Shown here: in pieces, positions 44,461-54,445 of the stretch
Layout: every line of letters begins with the position of its first letter
Numbering within the stretch: the first letter of the stretch is position 1
Source: Actinoalloteichus fjordicus
GTDB taxonomy: Bacteria > Actinomycetota > Actinomycetes > Mycobacteriales > Pseudonocardiaceae
Direction: 5' to 3'
DNA length: 64,000 bases
NCBI RefSeq assembly: GCF_001941625.1
Contig: NZ_CP016076.1
Coordinates: 2,108,001-2,172,000, forward strand
The notes under the pieces: model-generated
The model's input: the letters and a program-made list of their open reading frames with translations, nothing else
Told to the model about the DNA's origin: nothing
Database searches by the model: none
Translations under genes and position numbers: made by a program

Positions 44461-45669
44461 ATGGTCGGACCCGCAGCCGGTCCTACCGGCCGCAGCGATC
44501 AGCACGGCGCCGACGAGACGGTGCGCTTCACCCCTGCGAACGGCCCCGCCGCCTCCGCCGCGCGCGGTTCGGCGCAGCCCGCGGGACGAGGGCTGTGCGT
44601 CGTCGTCGCAGGCGGCGGCACCGCAGGGCACATCGAACCCGCGCTGGCCCTGGCCGACGCGGTCCGCAGACTGATGCCCGAGGCCAGGGTCGTCGCCCTG
44701 GGCACCGAGCGGGGCCTGGAGAGCAGGCTCGTCCCGGCCAGGGGATATCCGCTCGAACTGATCCCGCCGGTCCCGATGCCGAGGAAACCGAGCCCCGACC
44801 TGCTGAAGCTGCCGCTGCGGGTACGGTCCGCCGTGCGCGACACCCGCGCGGTGCTCGCCAGGGTCGGCGCGGACGTCGTCGTCGGTTTCGGCGGCTACGT
44901 GTCACTGCCCGCCTACCTCGCCGCCAGGGGACGGGTGCCGATCGTGGTCCACGAGGCGAACGCCCGGGCGGGGCTGGCCAACAAGGTCGGCGCCCGGTTC
45001 GCCGCAGCGGTCGCGGCCGCCGTGCCTGACAGCGGACTGCCCGACGCGAAGGTGATCGGCATCCCGCTTCGGCACTCCATCACCTCCCTGGACCGGCGGG
45101 CGCTGCGGGCGGAGGCCCGGGCCCACTTCGGGCTGCACCCGGACGCACCGACGCTGCTGATCTCCGGCGGATCGCAGGGAGCCAGGACGCTCAACACGGC
45201 CGTCTCCGGCGCGGCGGGTGCACTGTCCAGGGCGGGCATCGGCGTCCTGCACGCCTACGGCCCCAAGAACACCGTGGCGGTCCAGTCCGTCCCGGGCACC
45301 CCGCCCTACGTGGCGGTGCCCTATCTGGAGCGGATGGATCTCGCCTTGGCGGCGGCCGATCTGATTCTCTGTCGCTCCGGTGCGATGACGGTCGCGGAGG
45401 TCTCGGCGGTGGGACTCCCCGCCGTGTTCGTGCCGCTGCCGCACGGCAACGGCGAACAGGCCCTCAACGCGGTTCCGGTGGTCGACGCAGGCGGCGGTCT
45501 GCTGATCCCCGATGGGGAGCTGACGGCGCAGCGGGTGATCGACACCGTGCTTCCGCTGGTGCTGGATCAGGGGAGGCTCGCCGCGATGGCCGGGGCGACG
45601 GCAGGCAGCGGACACCGCGAGGCGGCCGACGTCCTGGCCACGATGGTGCTGCGGGCGGCGGGTCGATGA
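44461..45669 (+). CDS. murG: MurG, lipid II-forming GlcNAc transferase
   Basis: A 402-residue GT28 glycosyltransferase that adds GlcNAc to lipid I at the inner membrane face. AGGAGG lies 9 bases before the ATG. The conserved core begins at about residue 46, [19 protein letters not shown], after an Ala/Gly-rich extension. Other motifs: [44 protein letters not shown], and the UDP-GlcNAc site with [14 protein letters not shown] and [10 protein letters not shown]. It follows ftsW by 61 bases; murC is next. Confidence 0.96.
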   Translation: MVGPAAGPTGRSDQHGADETVRFTPANGPAASAARGSAQPAGRGLCVVVAGGGTAGHIEPALALADAVRRLMPEARVVALGTERGLESRLVPARGYPLELIPPVPMPRKPSPDLLKLPLRVRSAVRDTRAVLARVGADVVVGFGGYVSLPAYLAARGRVPIVVHEANARAGLANKVGARFAAAVAAAVPDSGLPDAKVIGIPLRHSITSLDRRALRAEARAHFGLHPDAPTLLISGGSQGARTLNTAVSGAAGALSRAGIGVLHAYGPKNTVAVQSVPGTPPYVAVPYLERMDLALAAADLILCRSGAMTVAEVSAVGLPAVFVPLPHGNGEQALNAVPVVDAGGGLLIPDGELTAQRVIDTVLPLVLDQGRLAAMAGATAGSGHREAADVLATMVLRAAGR

Positions 45670-45727
45670 TCGCGCTTCCTGGCGAGGCGCGACGCGGAGC
45701 AGACGGGTGTGAGGGCAGGATGGACCG

Positions 45728-47254
45728 ATGGCGGGGATGACTGAGGCTGAGGCGCAGCGGATCGCACCGGACCGACAGGACCGGGGCGTCACGGGGGGAA
45801 CGATGGAACTGCAGAAGGCCGACGGCGTGCTGCCGCCGGTGTTGCGGCGGGTGCACCTGGTGGGCATCGGCGGCGCCGGGATGAGCGGCATCGCCCGCAT
45901 TCTACTGGCCAGGGGCGCCGAGGTCAGCGGCTCCGACGCCAAGGACTCCCGAACGGTGCTGGCACTGCGCGCCCAGGGCGCGAAGGTGGCACTCGGGCAC
46001 GAGGCGAACCATCTCGACCAGCTCGACGAGCCGCCGACGGCGGTGGTGGTGTCCACCGCGATCCGGGCGGTCAATCCGGAACTCGCCGCTGCGCAGGAGC
46101 GGGGCATCACGGTGCTGCGGCGGGCCGAGGCACTGGCGGAGCTGACGACCGGCCGCCGCGTGGTGTGCGTCGCCGGAACCCACGGCAAGACGTCGACCAC
46201 CTCGATGCTCACCGTGGCACTCCAGCGGTGCAGGCTCGATCCGTCGTTCGCCATCGGCGGTGATCTCAACGAGTCCGGCTCCAACGCCCACCACGGCACG
46301 GGCGACGTGTTCGTCGCCGAGGCAGACGAGAGCGACGGCTCGTTCCTGTTCTTCACCCCCGACGTCGCGGTGGTCACCAACGTCGAGCCGGATCACCTGG
46401 ATCACCACGGCACGGCCGAGGCCTACACCCAGGTGTTCGAGTCCTTCGTGTCCCGAGTCCGTCCCGGCGGCGTGATGATCATCGGCGTCGACGACCCGGG
46501 CTCGGCCGCGCTGGCCCTGCACGCCGAGGCGGCGGGCGTCCGGGTCCGTCGGTACGGCCGAGACGTCGAGGCGCCGGGTGACGCCCGCATCGTCGGTTAC
46601 GCGCCTGCCGAGCTCCTCGGCAATGTCACGGTCGACCTGCTCGGCGACCCCGGCGCCGACCAGGAGCGGCTGGAGATCAAGGTCGCCGTCCCTGGCGAGC
46701 ACATGGCGGGCAATGCGGTCGCCGCGCTGCTGGCAGGCCTGGAACTGGGCGCCGATCGTGCCGAGCTGCTCGCCGGGCTGGCGGGCTTTCGCGGGGTCCG
46801 CCGACGGTTCGAGCGCAAGGGCGAGGCGGGCGGGGTCCGGGTCTACGACGATTACGCGCACCATCCGACGGAGGTGTCGGCCCAGCTGCGGGCGGCGCGA
46901 CCGGTCGCGGGGGATCATCGGCTGATCGTGGTCTTCCAGCCCCACCTGTACTCGCGGACCAAGACCTTCGCCGCCGAGTTCGGGACGGCGCTTGCGCTGG
47001 CCGACGAGGTGGTGGTCCTCGACGTCTACGGCGCCAGGGAGGAGCCGGAGCCGGGTGTCACCGGCAGTCTGGTCGCCTCGCACGTCCCGCTGCCCGCCGA
47101 GCGGGTGCGGTTCGAGCCGTCGTTCGAGCAGGTGCCCGAGGTCGTCGCGGAGCTGACCCGGCCCGGCGACGTGGTGATCACCATGGGCGCGGGGGACGTC
47201 ACCATGCTGGGGCCGGAGATCCTCAGCAGGCTCGCCTCGGTGCAGGAGCGGTAG
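45728..47254 (+). CDS. murC: UDP-MurNAc:L-alanine ligase MurC
   Basis: A 508-residue Mur ligase adding L-alanine, the first stem-peptide step. Conserved N terminus [21 protein letters not shown] site [31 protein letters not shown] and C-terminal [10 protein letters not shown] with [10 protein letters not shown]. The ATG at 45728 has GCAGGA about 8 bases upstream; an ATG at 45803 ([10 protein letters not shown]), after a G-run, would give a form closer to the usual length. The stop is followed one base later by the ftsQ ATG. Confidence 0.96.
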   Translation: MAGMTEAEAQRIAPDRQDRGVTGGTMELQKADGVLPPVLRRVHLVGIGGAGMSGIARILLARGAEVSGSDAKDSRTVLALRAQGAKVALGHEANHLDQLDEPPTAVVVSTAIRAVNPELAAAQERGITVLRRAEALAELTTGRRVVCVAGTHGKTSTTSMLTVALQRCRLDPSFAIGGDLNESGSNAHHGTGDVFVAEADESDGSFLFFTPDVAVVTNVEPDHLDHHGTAEAYTQVFESFVSRVRPGGVMIIGVDDPGSAALALHAEAAGVRVRRYGRDVEAPGDARIVGYAPAELLGNVTVDLLGDPGADQERLEIKVAVPGEHMAGNAVAALLAGLELGADRAELLAGLAGFRGVRRRFERKGEAGGVRVYDDYAHHPTEVSAQLRAARPVAGDHRLIVVFQPHLYSRTKTFAAEFGTALALADEVVVLDVYGAREEPEPGVTGSLVASHVPLPAERVRFEPSFEQVPEVVAELTRPGDVVITMGAGDVTMLGPEILSRLASVQER

Positions 47255-48190
47255 ATGGCCGCCGCCACGGTTCGGGGAGCCCGGCGCGTGCGGCGTGCCG
47301 GGCAGGCCGGGGCGCGCGGGTCGGCACCTGCCGGGCCCGGTTCGCGGTCCGCCCGGACCGAGCGGCGCTCCGGCGGTGCGAATGCCGGGGGCGGCCGGGC
47401 GGCCCGAGGCGCCGGAGACACCGCGACCAGGTCGGGCCCGGTCCGCTCGATCCGCGGCCGCTCGGTGCGGGCCCGATCGCGCCGAGGCAGACCGCGTCGG
47501 GTGCGGCGGACTCCTCGGTCCGTGCTGCGCGATCTGTTGCGCCCCAGAGGACTGTCGATCCTGCTGCTGGCGATCCTCACCGTCGCGGCGGTGCTCTGGT
47601 ACACCCCGCTGCTGTCGGTGCGCACCGTCGAGGTCGCGGGCGTCCAGGAACTCGCGGAGGGGGACGTCCTCGACGCGGCGGGCGTCACCCTGGGCACGCC
47701 CATGCTGCGGCTGGACACCGGAACGGTGCACGAGAGGATCGCCGGGCTGCCCAGGGTTGCCGAGGTCACCGTCGGACGCTCGTGGCCGTCGACGGCGGTG
47801 CTGACCGTCGTCGAACGGGAGCCCGTGGTGCTGCTGCGCGATTCCGACGGGCTCTGGCTCACCGATCGGACCGGACTCGCCTACGCGACGGTGGACGAAC
47901 CTCCTGCCGGGCTGCCCGAGTTGCAGGTGGACAGCCCCGGACCGCACGACCCGGTCACGCTGGCGGCCGTGCAGGTCGTGGACTCGCTGCCTGCCGAGGT
48001 CCGGTCGGAGGTGCTCTCGGTGAGCGCGGACTCGACGCGGGACATCCGGCTTGCGCTGAGCCTTGGTCGCGAGGTCCGCTGGGGCGAGGCCCTCGACTCC
48101 GAGCGCAAGGGGCGGGTGCTGGCCGCGCTCCTCACGCAGGAGGGCTCGGTGTACGACGTCGCCGCACCCGACCTGCCGACGATCAGCTGA
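47255..48190 (+). CDS. ftsQ: Cell division protein FtsQ/DivIB with Arg/Gly-rich N terminus
   Basis: A 311-residue divisome scaffold protein. An unusually long cytoplasmic N terminus (about 100 residues, almost only Arg, Gly, Ala and Ser, strongly basic) precedes one transmembrane segment (LSILLLAILTVAAVLWYTPLL). The POTRA domain follows (VRTVEVAGVQELAEGDVLDA, LPRVAEVTVGRSWPSTAVLTVVEREP) and the beta domain (SDGLWLTDRTGLAY). FtsQ links FtsL/FtsB to the early divisome. In most actinobacteria ftsZ follows directly, but here unrelated genes intervene. Confidence 0.93.
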   Translation: MAAATVRGARRVRRAGQAGARGSAPAGPGSRSARTERRSGGANAGGGRAARGAGDTATRSGPVRSIRGRSVRARSRRGRPRRVRRTPRSVLRDLLRPRGLSILLLAILTVAAVLWYTPLLSVRTVEVAGVQELAEGDVLDAAGVTLGTPMLRLDTGTVHERIAGLPRVAEVTVGRSWPSTAVLTVVEREPVVLLRDSDGLWLTDRTGLAYATVDEPPAGLPELQVDSPGPHDPVTLAAVQVVDSLPAEVRSEVLSVSADSTRDIRLALSLGREVRWGEALDSERKGRVLAALLTQEGSVYDVAAPDLPTIS

Positions 48191-48511
48191 GCCGGTCGCC
48201 TGCGGCCGCCCGGATCGGGCCTGCGCATCGGTCCTGAACACCCGCGTCGGTCCGGCACACCCGATCGGCGGGTCGTCGCCTGGCGAGGTCGGCAGCACGT
48301 CGCCAGGATCGCGGTGAGTCCGGCGCGATGGGTCCGGTCCTCGATCTGACGCCCTGAGCCCGTCCTGCGGCGGAATCCGGCGGCCGATCGGGAAGGTGAT
48401 CTGCGCCGGATCGGGGAATCCTCACTCGTCGAATCGACTTGTGATGATCAGCGGATCGTCGCGACCGGGCGGACCGGCGGGCGATGTCCGGACGGACAGG
48501 AAGGCGATGAG
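48191..48511. other. Intergenic region between ftsQ and fgd, no gene seen
   Basis: The 321 bases hold the fgd ribosome site (GGAAGGCG) at the right end and no supported gene. This is the left boundary of the metabolic block inserted in the dcw cluster. Confidence 0.4.
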
Positions 48512-49528
48512 ATGCTTAAGATTGGCTACAAGGCGTCGGCGGAGCAGTTCGAGCCGCGCACGCTGCTGAAGTTCGGCGTGCTCGCCGAGGAGGCCGGCTT
48601 CGACTCGGTGATGATCAGCGATCACTTCCAGCCGTGGAAGCACACCGACGGACACGCGCCGTACGCCTTCGCCTGGCTCGGTGCACTCGGCGAGCGGACC
48701 ACCAGGGTGCAGATCGGCACAAGCGTGCTCACCCCGACGTTTCGACACCACCCCTCGCTGGTCGCGCAGGCCACCGCGACGCTGGGCGTGCTCTTCCCCG
48801 GCCGGGTCATCCTGGGCGTGGGCACCGGGGAGTCCCTCAACGAGGTGCCAGCCACCGGGATCGAGTGGCCTGCGTACAAGGAGCGCTTCGAGCGGCTCGG
48901 CGAGTCGGTCGGGCTGATCAGAGAGCTGTGGCAGCGCGACCACGTCAGCCATGAGGGCACCTACTACCGCACGGAGAACGCGACGGTCTACGACCGGCCC
49001 GACGAGCAGATCCCGATCTTCATCGCGGCGGGCGGACCCAGGATGGCCCGGTTCGCGGGCCGGTCCGGTGACGGGATGATCTGCACCAGCGGCAAGGGCG
49101 TCGAGCTGTACCGCGACGCGCTGCTGCCCGGCCTGGTCGAGGGGGCGACCAAGGCGGGTCGCGATCCCGAGAAGCTGGAACGCATGATCGAGGTGAAGGT
49201 CTCCTTCGACCTCGACCGCGCGAGGGCGATGGAGGACACCCGTAACTGGGCCGCGCTGGCGCTGCCGCCGGAGTCCAAGGTCGGGGTGGAGGACCCGCGT
49301 GAGATGGAGCGGCTGGCCGCCGAGCTGACCGCCGAGCAGGCCGCGAGCCGATGGATCGTCTCCGACGACGCCGAGGAACACGTCGAGCGGATCAAGGCGT
49401 ACCTCGATCTCGGCTTCGATCACCTGGTGTTCCATGCGCCCGGCGAGGACCAGCCCCGGTTCCTCCAGCTCTACGCGGAGCAGGTCCTGCCGCGCCTGCG
49501 TGAGCTGAGCCCGGCTCGGCTCGGCTGA
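48512..49528 (+). CDS. fgd: F420-dependent glucose-6-phosphate dehydrogenase
   Basis: A 338-residue luciferase-like (LLM) F420 oxidoreductase very close in motifs to mycobacterial Fgd1: LKIGYKASAEQF, DSVMISDHFQPW, GTSVLTPTFRHHP, LGVGTGESLNE, IFIAAGGPRMARFAGRSGDG, ICTSGKG and DHLVFHAPGEDQ. It oxidises glucose 6-phosphate to 6-phosphogluconolactone and reduces F420 to F420H2, the main source of that cofactor for reductive and biosynthetic enzymes. The ATG follows GGAAGGCG. It stands first in the block between ftsQ and ftsZ. Confidence 0.92.
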   Translation: MLKIGYKASAEQFEPRTLLKFGVLAEEAGFDSVMISDHFQPWKHTDGHAPYAFAWLGALGERTTRVQIGTSVLTPTFRHHPSLVAQATATLGVLFPGRVILGVGTGESLNEVPATGIEWPAYKERFERLGESVGLIRELWQRDHVSHEGTYYRTENATVYDRPDEQIPIFIAAGGPRMARFAGRSGDGMICTSGKGVELYRDALLPGLVEGATKAGRDPEKLERMIEVKVSFDLDRARAMEDTRNWAALALPPESKVGVEDPREMERLAAELTAEQAASRWIVSDDAEEHVERIKAYLDLGFDHLVFHAPGEDQPRFLQLYAEQVLPRLRELSPARLG

Positions 49529-49729
49529 GCCGACGGGGCAGGCAGGCCTGCCCCGGCCGACGCGCCCGCCGCCAGGGACCGGACCACGGGCGCGCCCGCA
49601 CCGCGACCGCGACGTTCGACCTGCCGGGAGGATCACCCGATGGATTTCACGGTCGGGTGAACCTCCTTGGCGTCGGGCCCGGTGTTGATCAGAGTGGGGA
49701 TCAAGGACACACCGAGCGGGAGGTCCACC

Positions 49730-50575
49730 ATGTCCGGTCCCAGCCTGAGAAGGCGGCAGCTCGGCGCCGCGCTGCGTGAGCTGCGCATGGCGCGGGGTAT
49801 CTCCGTGCTGGAGGCCGCTCGACAGACCAGCCTCTCGACGCCGACGGTCAGCCGCATCGAGAACGGCGTGCGCCGGGTGCGCCCGGTGGACGTGCGCGTG
49901 CTGCTGGCGGCCTACGGCGTCGACCTCGCCGAGGCGGGCCGCTACCTCGAGCTCGCCGAGGAGGCCGACCGCCCCGGCTGGTGGGAGCGGGCGCATCCCA
50001 CGGTCAGCCAGGCCGGGGCCTATCAGCTGGAGATGGAGAGCACCGCGACGGAGCTGCGGAGCTGGCATCCCGAGCTGCTGCCGCCGCTCGCTCAGACCGA
50101 CGGGTATCTGCGAGCGGTGCGGACGGCGGCGCTGCCAGAGCTGTCCGCCGAGGAACTCGACGAGGCGGTCCGGCTCGGGCGGACCCGGCGGGAGGCCCTC
50201 TCGGACAACGGCACTCGCCTCATCTCGGTGGTAGGGGAGGGCGCCCTGCGGCGTCTGGTGGGCGGGGCTCGTGAGATGCGTGATCAGCTCGACTGGCTGT
50301 TGGTCGCCGGTCAGCAGCCCGAGTTCTCGATCCGCGTCCTGCCCTTCCACAGTGGAGCGCACCCGGCGATGGAGTCGGCCTTCACCCTGCTGGGGTTCGA
50401 CGACGTGCCCGGCCGGTCGGCGGTCTGGTTGGAGAGCGACCGCGTCGCGCAGGTAGTGGAGCACCCGGAGGACGTCGAGCACTACGCGGCGACGTTCGAC
50501 CTGCTGTCCTGGAGCGCGCTCTCCGAGGCGGACTCCGCCCGGCTGATCGACTCCATCGCCGCAGGGCTGCGCTGA
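49730..50575 (+). CDS. XRE helix-turn-helix regulator with DUF5753
   Basis: A 281-residue protein. The ATG has GGGAGG 6 bases upstream. The N-terminal XRE domain (LGAALRELRMARGISVLEAA, LSTPTVSRIENGVRRV) is followed by the C-terminal DUF5753 domain (QLEMESTATELRSW, LPPLAQTDGYLRAVR, QPEFSIRVLPF, FDLLSWSALSEADSARLI). This layout is very common in mycelial actinomycetes and is often paired with a small DUF397 protein. No DUF397 gene is seen next to it. Its target is unknown; the neighbouring fgd and pxp genes are candidates. Confidence 0.9.
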   Translation: MSGPSLRRRQLGAALRELRMARGISVLEAARQTSLSTPTVSRIENGVRRVRPVDVRVLLAAYGVDLAEAGRYLELAEEADRPGWWERAHPTVSQAGAYQLEMESTATELRSWHPELLPPLAQTDGYLRAVRTAALPELSAEELDEAVRLGRTRREALSDNGTRLISVVGEGALRRLVGGAREMRDQLDWLLVAGQQPEFSIRVLPFHSGAHPAMESAFTLLGFDDVPGRSAVWLESDRVAQVVEHPEDVEHYAATFDLLSWSALSEADSARLIDSIAAGLR

Positions 50576-51271
50576 CGTCCCGTCCACCGCGGTCGGCCGA
50601 GGTGATCGGGGTTCTGACGGGGCGCGGCCCGTCCGGGCCCTCCAGGCGGGAGCCGTATTCGACGGACGTCACGCGTAGAACCGCGCCCGGTGACGCGGAT
50701 CGCGGCATCGAGGGATCGCGGTCCTCGTGCTCGGTCTCATGGCCGTCCATGGCCGTCCATGGTCAGTCCGACTCCTCGGCGGCGGCGTCGAGGGACAGCC
50801 CGGTGATGCCAGGCTGGGAAACGGTCCTGGCGCCTGTCGCCCTGGTGAACTGGTCTCGACGAGGTTCGGAAGAAGGACGAGCACGAATCGCGGCCATCGG
50901 GCTCCCTGCCGAGGACCGCTCGGCAGGAGGCTCACGGTCCTGCTCGTGGTCGAGACGTACTCCTGGCTGCTCGACAGTGCAGGCAACCGAACGCCCGCCG
51001 GACGGGAAGCCGTACTGCTCTCCGCTCGGTCGCGGGGGACCGGCGTCGCGTCGATCCCTGGTCACCAGCGTCGCCCGGCAAGCCCCGGCGGTACTCGCGG
51101 CGGCGGGACGGCGGTCCAGGCCCGCCCGGCAGGCCGCCCGAGGACTGGTGCCATCGGTTGCCGAGGGTTCACCACAGGCGGGGCGACGGGCCTGTCGAGT
51201 CAGTCCGGGGGTGGGCCCGTCAGTCCGGCCGGGCGAGGATCTGCCGAGCGGCAGGGCCGCCGAGTCGAGCC
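50576..51271. other. Convergent intergenic region, no gene seen
   Basis: About 700 bases between the regulator and the end of the minus-strand pxp operon. A short tandem ATGGCCGTCC repeat (around 50740-50762) is the only structure noticed. I see no DUF397-like gene and no domain in the open frames. Confidence 0.4.
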
Positions 51272-52153
51272 TCAGCCTGGCCCGGTCGCGAGCCGGAAGC
51301 GGAGCAGCCCGCCGGGCCGGACCTGGGCGGCGGCAGGCAGGTCGTCCTCGTCCACCACGGCGATGACCGGGTAGCCGCCGGTGACTGGATGGTCGACGTG
51401 GAACAGCACGGGCAGGCCGCTCGCGGGCACCTGGATCGCGCCCCGGACCATGCCTTCGGAGGGCAGCTCGCGCGACACCCGGCGGCGCAGCGGCGGGCCT
51501 GCCAGCCGTAGGCCGACGCGATTGCTCTGCTCCGTCACCTCGTAGTCGCTCGTGCACAGCAGCCGGAGGGCCTCCGGGTCGAACCAGTCGTCTCGGGGGC
51601 CGGGGTGCAGCCGCAGCACCGGGATCTCGGGCAGCGGGGCCACCGGCGCCTGACTCACCACCGGCCAGTCCTCGGGCCGGGGTCCCAACGGCAGTCGGGT
51701 GCCCTCGACCAGCGGCGCGGGACCCAGCCCGGAGAGCAGGTCGGTGGAGCGAGATCCGAGTATCGGCGGAACGGCGATGCCGCCACGCACCGCGAGATAG
51801 GTGCGGAGACCGAGGGCGGGCAGGCCCAGACTCAACTCCTCGCCCGCCTCGGCCCAGACCGGGCCGTGCATGCCGATCGCCCGCCCGTTCAGGGCGGCGG
51901 GCAGCGGCGCTCCGGTGAGCGCCAGCAGGGTGGGCGCGTCGAACTCGACCCGCAGGCCGCCGAACGTGGCCTCGATCGCCGCGCAGGACTCGGCATTGCC
52001 CACCAGCCGGTTGGCGAGGCGCAGCGCGGGCCGGTCGGCCGCGCCGGAACGGGTCACCCCCAGCGCCGCGTAGCCGGGGCGGCCGAGGTCCTGCACCGTG
52101 GCCAGTGATCCGGGCGCGTGCACCGTCATCGAGGCGCGTCGTTCGACGGACAT
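51272..52153 (-). CDS. pxpC: 5-oxoprolinase subunit PxpC (biotin-dependent carboxyltransferase-like)
   Basis: A 293-residue protein of the KipA/AHS2 domain family: VHAPGSLATVQDLGRPGYAA, TRSGAADRPALRLANRLVGN, LTGAPLPAALNGR, and SREL-PSEGMVRGAIQVP with HPVTGGYPVIAVV at the C terminus. With PxpB and PxpA it forms the ATP-dependent 5-oxoprolinase that opens pyroglutamate to glutamate. It starts one base inside the pxpB stop (TGATG), so the three pxp genes are translated together. Confidence 0.92.
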   Translation of the reverse strand: MSVERRASMTVHAPGSLATVQDLGRPGYAALGVTRSGAADRPALRLANRLVGNAESCAAIEATFGGLRVEFDAPTLLALTGAPLPAALNGRAIGMHGPVWAEAGEELSLGLPALGLRTYLAVRGGIAVPPILGSRSTDLLSGLGPAPLVEGTRLPLGPRPEDWPVVSQAPVAPLPEIPVLRLHPGPRDDWFDPEALRLLCTSDYEVTEQSNRVGLRLAGPPLRRRVSRELPSEGMVRGAIQVPASGLPVLFHVDHPVTGGYPVIAVVDEDDLPAAAQVRPGGLLRFRLATGPG

Positions 52154-52920
52154 CAGCGCACCTCGCGGAAGCGGACGCGGTCCCCCGGCGTCAACAGGGC
52201 AGGCTCAGGCCGATCGGTCTGCCACAACGCCAGCTCGGTCCGGCCCAGCAGTCGCCAGCCGCCGGGGGAGTCCCGGGGGTAGACCGCGCTGAACTCGTCG
52301 GCGACGGCCACCGACCCGCCGGGCACCCGAACCCTCGGGGTCTCCCGGCGCGGCACCGTGAGCAGCGGGTCGCCGCCGACCAGGTAACCGAAGCCGGGGG
52401 CGAATCCGCAGAACGCGACCCGGTACTCCCGGCCGCAGTGGCGTCGCACCACGTCCTGTTCGGACAGTCCGGTCAGCTCGGCGACCTCCCCGAGGTCGGG
52501 TCCGGAATAGGACACCGGGATCTCCACCAGGGTGCCCTCCCGGTTCGGAACGGGGGAGAGGTCTCGCGATCTCAGCTCGGTGATCAGCCGGTCCGCCGCC
52601 AGCCGGTCGGCATCGAAGGAGATCAGCACGGTGCGTGCCGCAGGCACGATCTCGTCGACCGCCTCGGGCCGGTCGGCGGTCAGCGAATGGTGCAGGGCCT
52701 GTACCTGGGTGAGGTCGTCGAGTTCCACGAGCAGCGCACCGCGTCCGACGCGGTGGACGGCAGGCCTCGGCGCAGTAGTGGGGACGCTCGCGTCGGCGGG
52801 CGAGGCGGGGGTGCTCGCCGGGTCGCTCGACTCGGGCGGGGCCGTCGCGTGCCTGCCCGCCTCGGTGGGGGGAGAGGCGTCGGCGTCCGGCTCGGCGTCG
52901 GGATTCCGCATGACGCTCAC
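52153..52920 (-). CDS. pxpB: 5-oxoprolinase subunit PxpB (allophanate hydrolase subunit 1-like)
   Basis: A 255-residue protein with the AHS1 domain. I use the GTG (complement of 52918-52920) that overlaps the pxpA stop (GTGA); an ATG 3 codons later is the alternative. The first about 50 residues are a Ser/Pro/Ala-rich disordered extension. Domain motifs: VHRVGRGALLVELDD, LVEIPVSYSGPDLGEVAELTGL, VAFCGFAPGFGYLVGG, VPGGSVAVADEFSAVYP and GGWRLLGRTEL. It is the partner of PxpC in 5-oxoprolinase. Confidence 0.92.
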   Translation of the reverse strand: MSVMRNPDAEPDADASPPTEAGRHATAPPESSDPASTPASPADASVPTTAPRPAVHRVGRGALLVELDDLTQVQALHHSLTADRPEAVDEIVPAARTVLISFDADRLAADRLITELRSRDLSPVPNREGTLVEIPVSYSGPDLGEVAELTGLSEQDVVRRHCGREYRVAFCGFAPGFGYLVGGDPLLTVPRRETPRVRVPGGSVAVADEFSAVYPRDSPGGWRLLGRTELALWQTDRPEPALLTPGDRVRFREVR

Positions 52921-53765
52921 CGGAAGGCCTCGAGAGTGATGCCCGCCGCCGTGAGCCGATCCCGCACCAGCCGGGCGATGGCCACCGCGCCCGGTGTGTC
53001 GCCGTGGACGCACAGTGAATGCGGCCGGACCTCGACGTCCTCGCCCGTCGTCGCCCGCACCACGCCGTCACGCACCATCCGGACGCACCGGTCGGCGATC
53101 TCCGAGGCGTCGTGCAGCACCGCGTTCGCCTCGCGGCGCGATACGAGTGTGCCTCGGGCCGTGTAGGCACGATCGGCGAAGGCCTCGTGGACCGTGGACA
53201 GCCCGGCTGCCTCGGCGTGGGCCAGCCACTGCGAGCCGGGCAGCCCCAGCACCGCCAGCGTCGGGTCGTAGTCCCGCACCGCCGCGACGACGGCGGCCGC
53301 CTGCTCGGTGTGGGTCACGATCGCGTTGTACAGCGCGCCATGCGGTTTGACGTAGCGGACCCGGTCGCCCGCGATTCTGGCGAATCCGTCGAGCGCGCCG
53401 AGCTGGTAGACGATGTCGTCGGCCAGCGCCGCCGGTTCGACGTCGATGAAGCGACGACCGAAGCCTGCCAGGTCGCGGTAGGAGACCTGGGCGCCGATCA
53501 CCACGCCTGCGGCCACGGCCCGATCGGTGACCTTGCGCAGGATGCTCGGATCGCCGGCATGGAAGCCGCAGGCGATGTTGGCACTGGTCACCACGTCCAG
53601 CAGCGCGTCGTCGTCGCCGAGTGTCCAGATCCCGAAGCCCTCGCCGAGATCGCAGTTGAGGTCCACCGTGGACGTGGTCGGCCGTGACCGCGTACCCGTC
53701 CCTGCCTCGCTCGGATCGGTGCCGGTCCTGCCTGCCGTTCCCTCGGGACCGCTGCTCGTGTCCAT
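52917..53765 (-). CDS. pxpA: 5-oxoprolinase subunit PxpA (LamB/YcsF family)
   Basis: A 282-residue protein. The ATG (complement of 53763-53765) has GGAGGG about 8 bases upstream; the first 33 residues are a Gly/Thr/Ser-rich extension before VDLNCDLGEGFGIWTLGDDD. Further LamB/YcsF motifs: VVTSANIACGFHAGDPSIL, YVKPHGALYNAIV and VRPHSLCVHGDTPGAV. It is the first gene of the minus-strand pxpA-pxpB-pxpC operon, which salvages 5-oxoproline, a spontaneous product of glutamine and glutamate. Confidence 0.93.
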   Translation of the reverse strand: MDTSSGPEGTAGRTGTDPSEAGTGTRSRPTTSTVDLNCDLGEGFGIWTLGDDDALLDVVTSANIACGFHAGDPSILRKVTDRAVAAGVVIGAQVSYRDLAGFGRRFIDVEPAALADDIVYQLGALDGFARIAGDRVRYVKPHGALYNAIVTHTEQAAAVVAAVRDYDPTLAVLGLPGSQWLAHAEAAGLSTVHEAFADRAYTARGTLVSRREANAVLHDASEIADRCVRMVRDGVVRATTGEDVEVRPHSLCVHGDTPGAVAIARLVRDRLTAAGITLEAFR

Positions 53766-54445
53766 CGCCGGTCGCCCTCCGCGTTCATGCCGGGCAGCCT
53801 GCCCGGCATCTCCATGGTCGTCGAGCCTGCCGGCTAGCGGCCCGCACCCCCCGGCGGACCCGCCGTCACGGTCGTCGGAGAACGTCCGGCGGCGATGTCC
53901 GCCGTCGCCGAGCAGGGCCGGTGTCCGGCAGACGCCGTGCATCGACGGGCCGTGCGGAGCGCGGTCCGACGCCGGGGTGTGTGCGGTGCCCGTCGGTCGG
54001 GCGCCGATCGGGACGTCTGCCCGTTCGGCCCGAACGCCTCGGCCATCGGCAGCAGTTCCCGATCCGCGTCGCCGCCCCGGTAGACCCATACCGCCGCGAT
54101 GGTCTGCCGTTTCTGGTCATGGGGTGTGAAAGGTCGAGCACAGTCCCGCCACCGGGTGCCTGGGTGGTGGCCGACACCGGGCAGGACGGGGCCTCCGCCG
54201 ACGATCGGCTGTCCGAGCAGGAGCTGCGGCAGGCGGTGGGGCCCGTCCGGTCCGGGATCGACGCGCGCGGACTCGTACCAGGCGCGCCGCCCGCGCGGAC
54301 TCCGCATGTCCAGTCGAACCCGGCGGCACATCGAACCCGGCCTTACGCGGGACCCTGCCGGACGCCGGTCCGGGGCGCGGCCGAGGGCCGGGGACACGGG
54401 TCGGCGTTCGTGCCCCGGCCTGGGGGTTGATGAGAGGCTGTCCCG
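53766..54445. other. Divergent region between pxpA and the FGGY kinase, with a possible gene remnant
   Basis: No intact gene. It must contain the pxpA and kinase promoters. On the minus strand, around 54110-54177, a frame starting at 54177 reads GGGTVLDLSHPMTRNG, which recalls the start of cyclase/kynurenine formamidase family proteins, then breaks down. See findings. Confidence 0.4.

Noticed and set aside
45902-48298. 798-codon minus-strand open frame over murC and ftsQ
   Set aside because: It is fully antisense to two recognised dcw genes and has no protein family features.
50602-51366. 254-codon plus-strand frame after the DUF5753 regulator, as a DUF397 partner or toxin
   Set aside because: The translation has none of the DUF397 motifs (such as W-x-K-S-S-x-S) and overlaps the real pxpC gene on the other strand.
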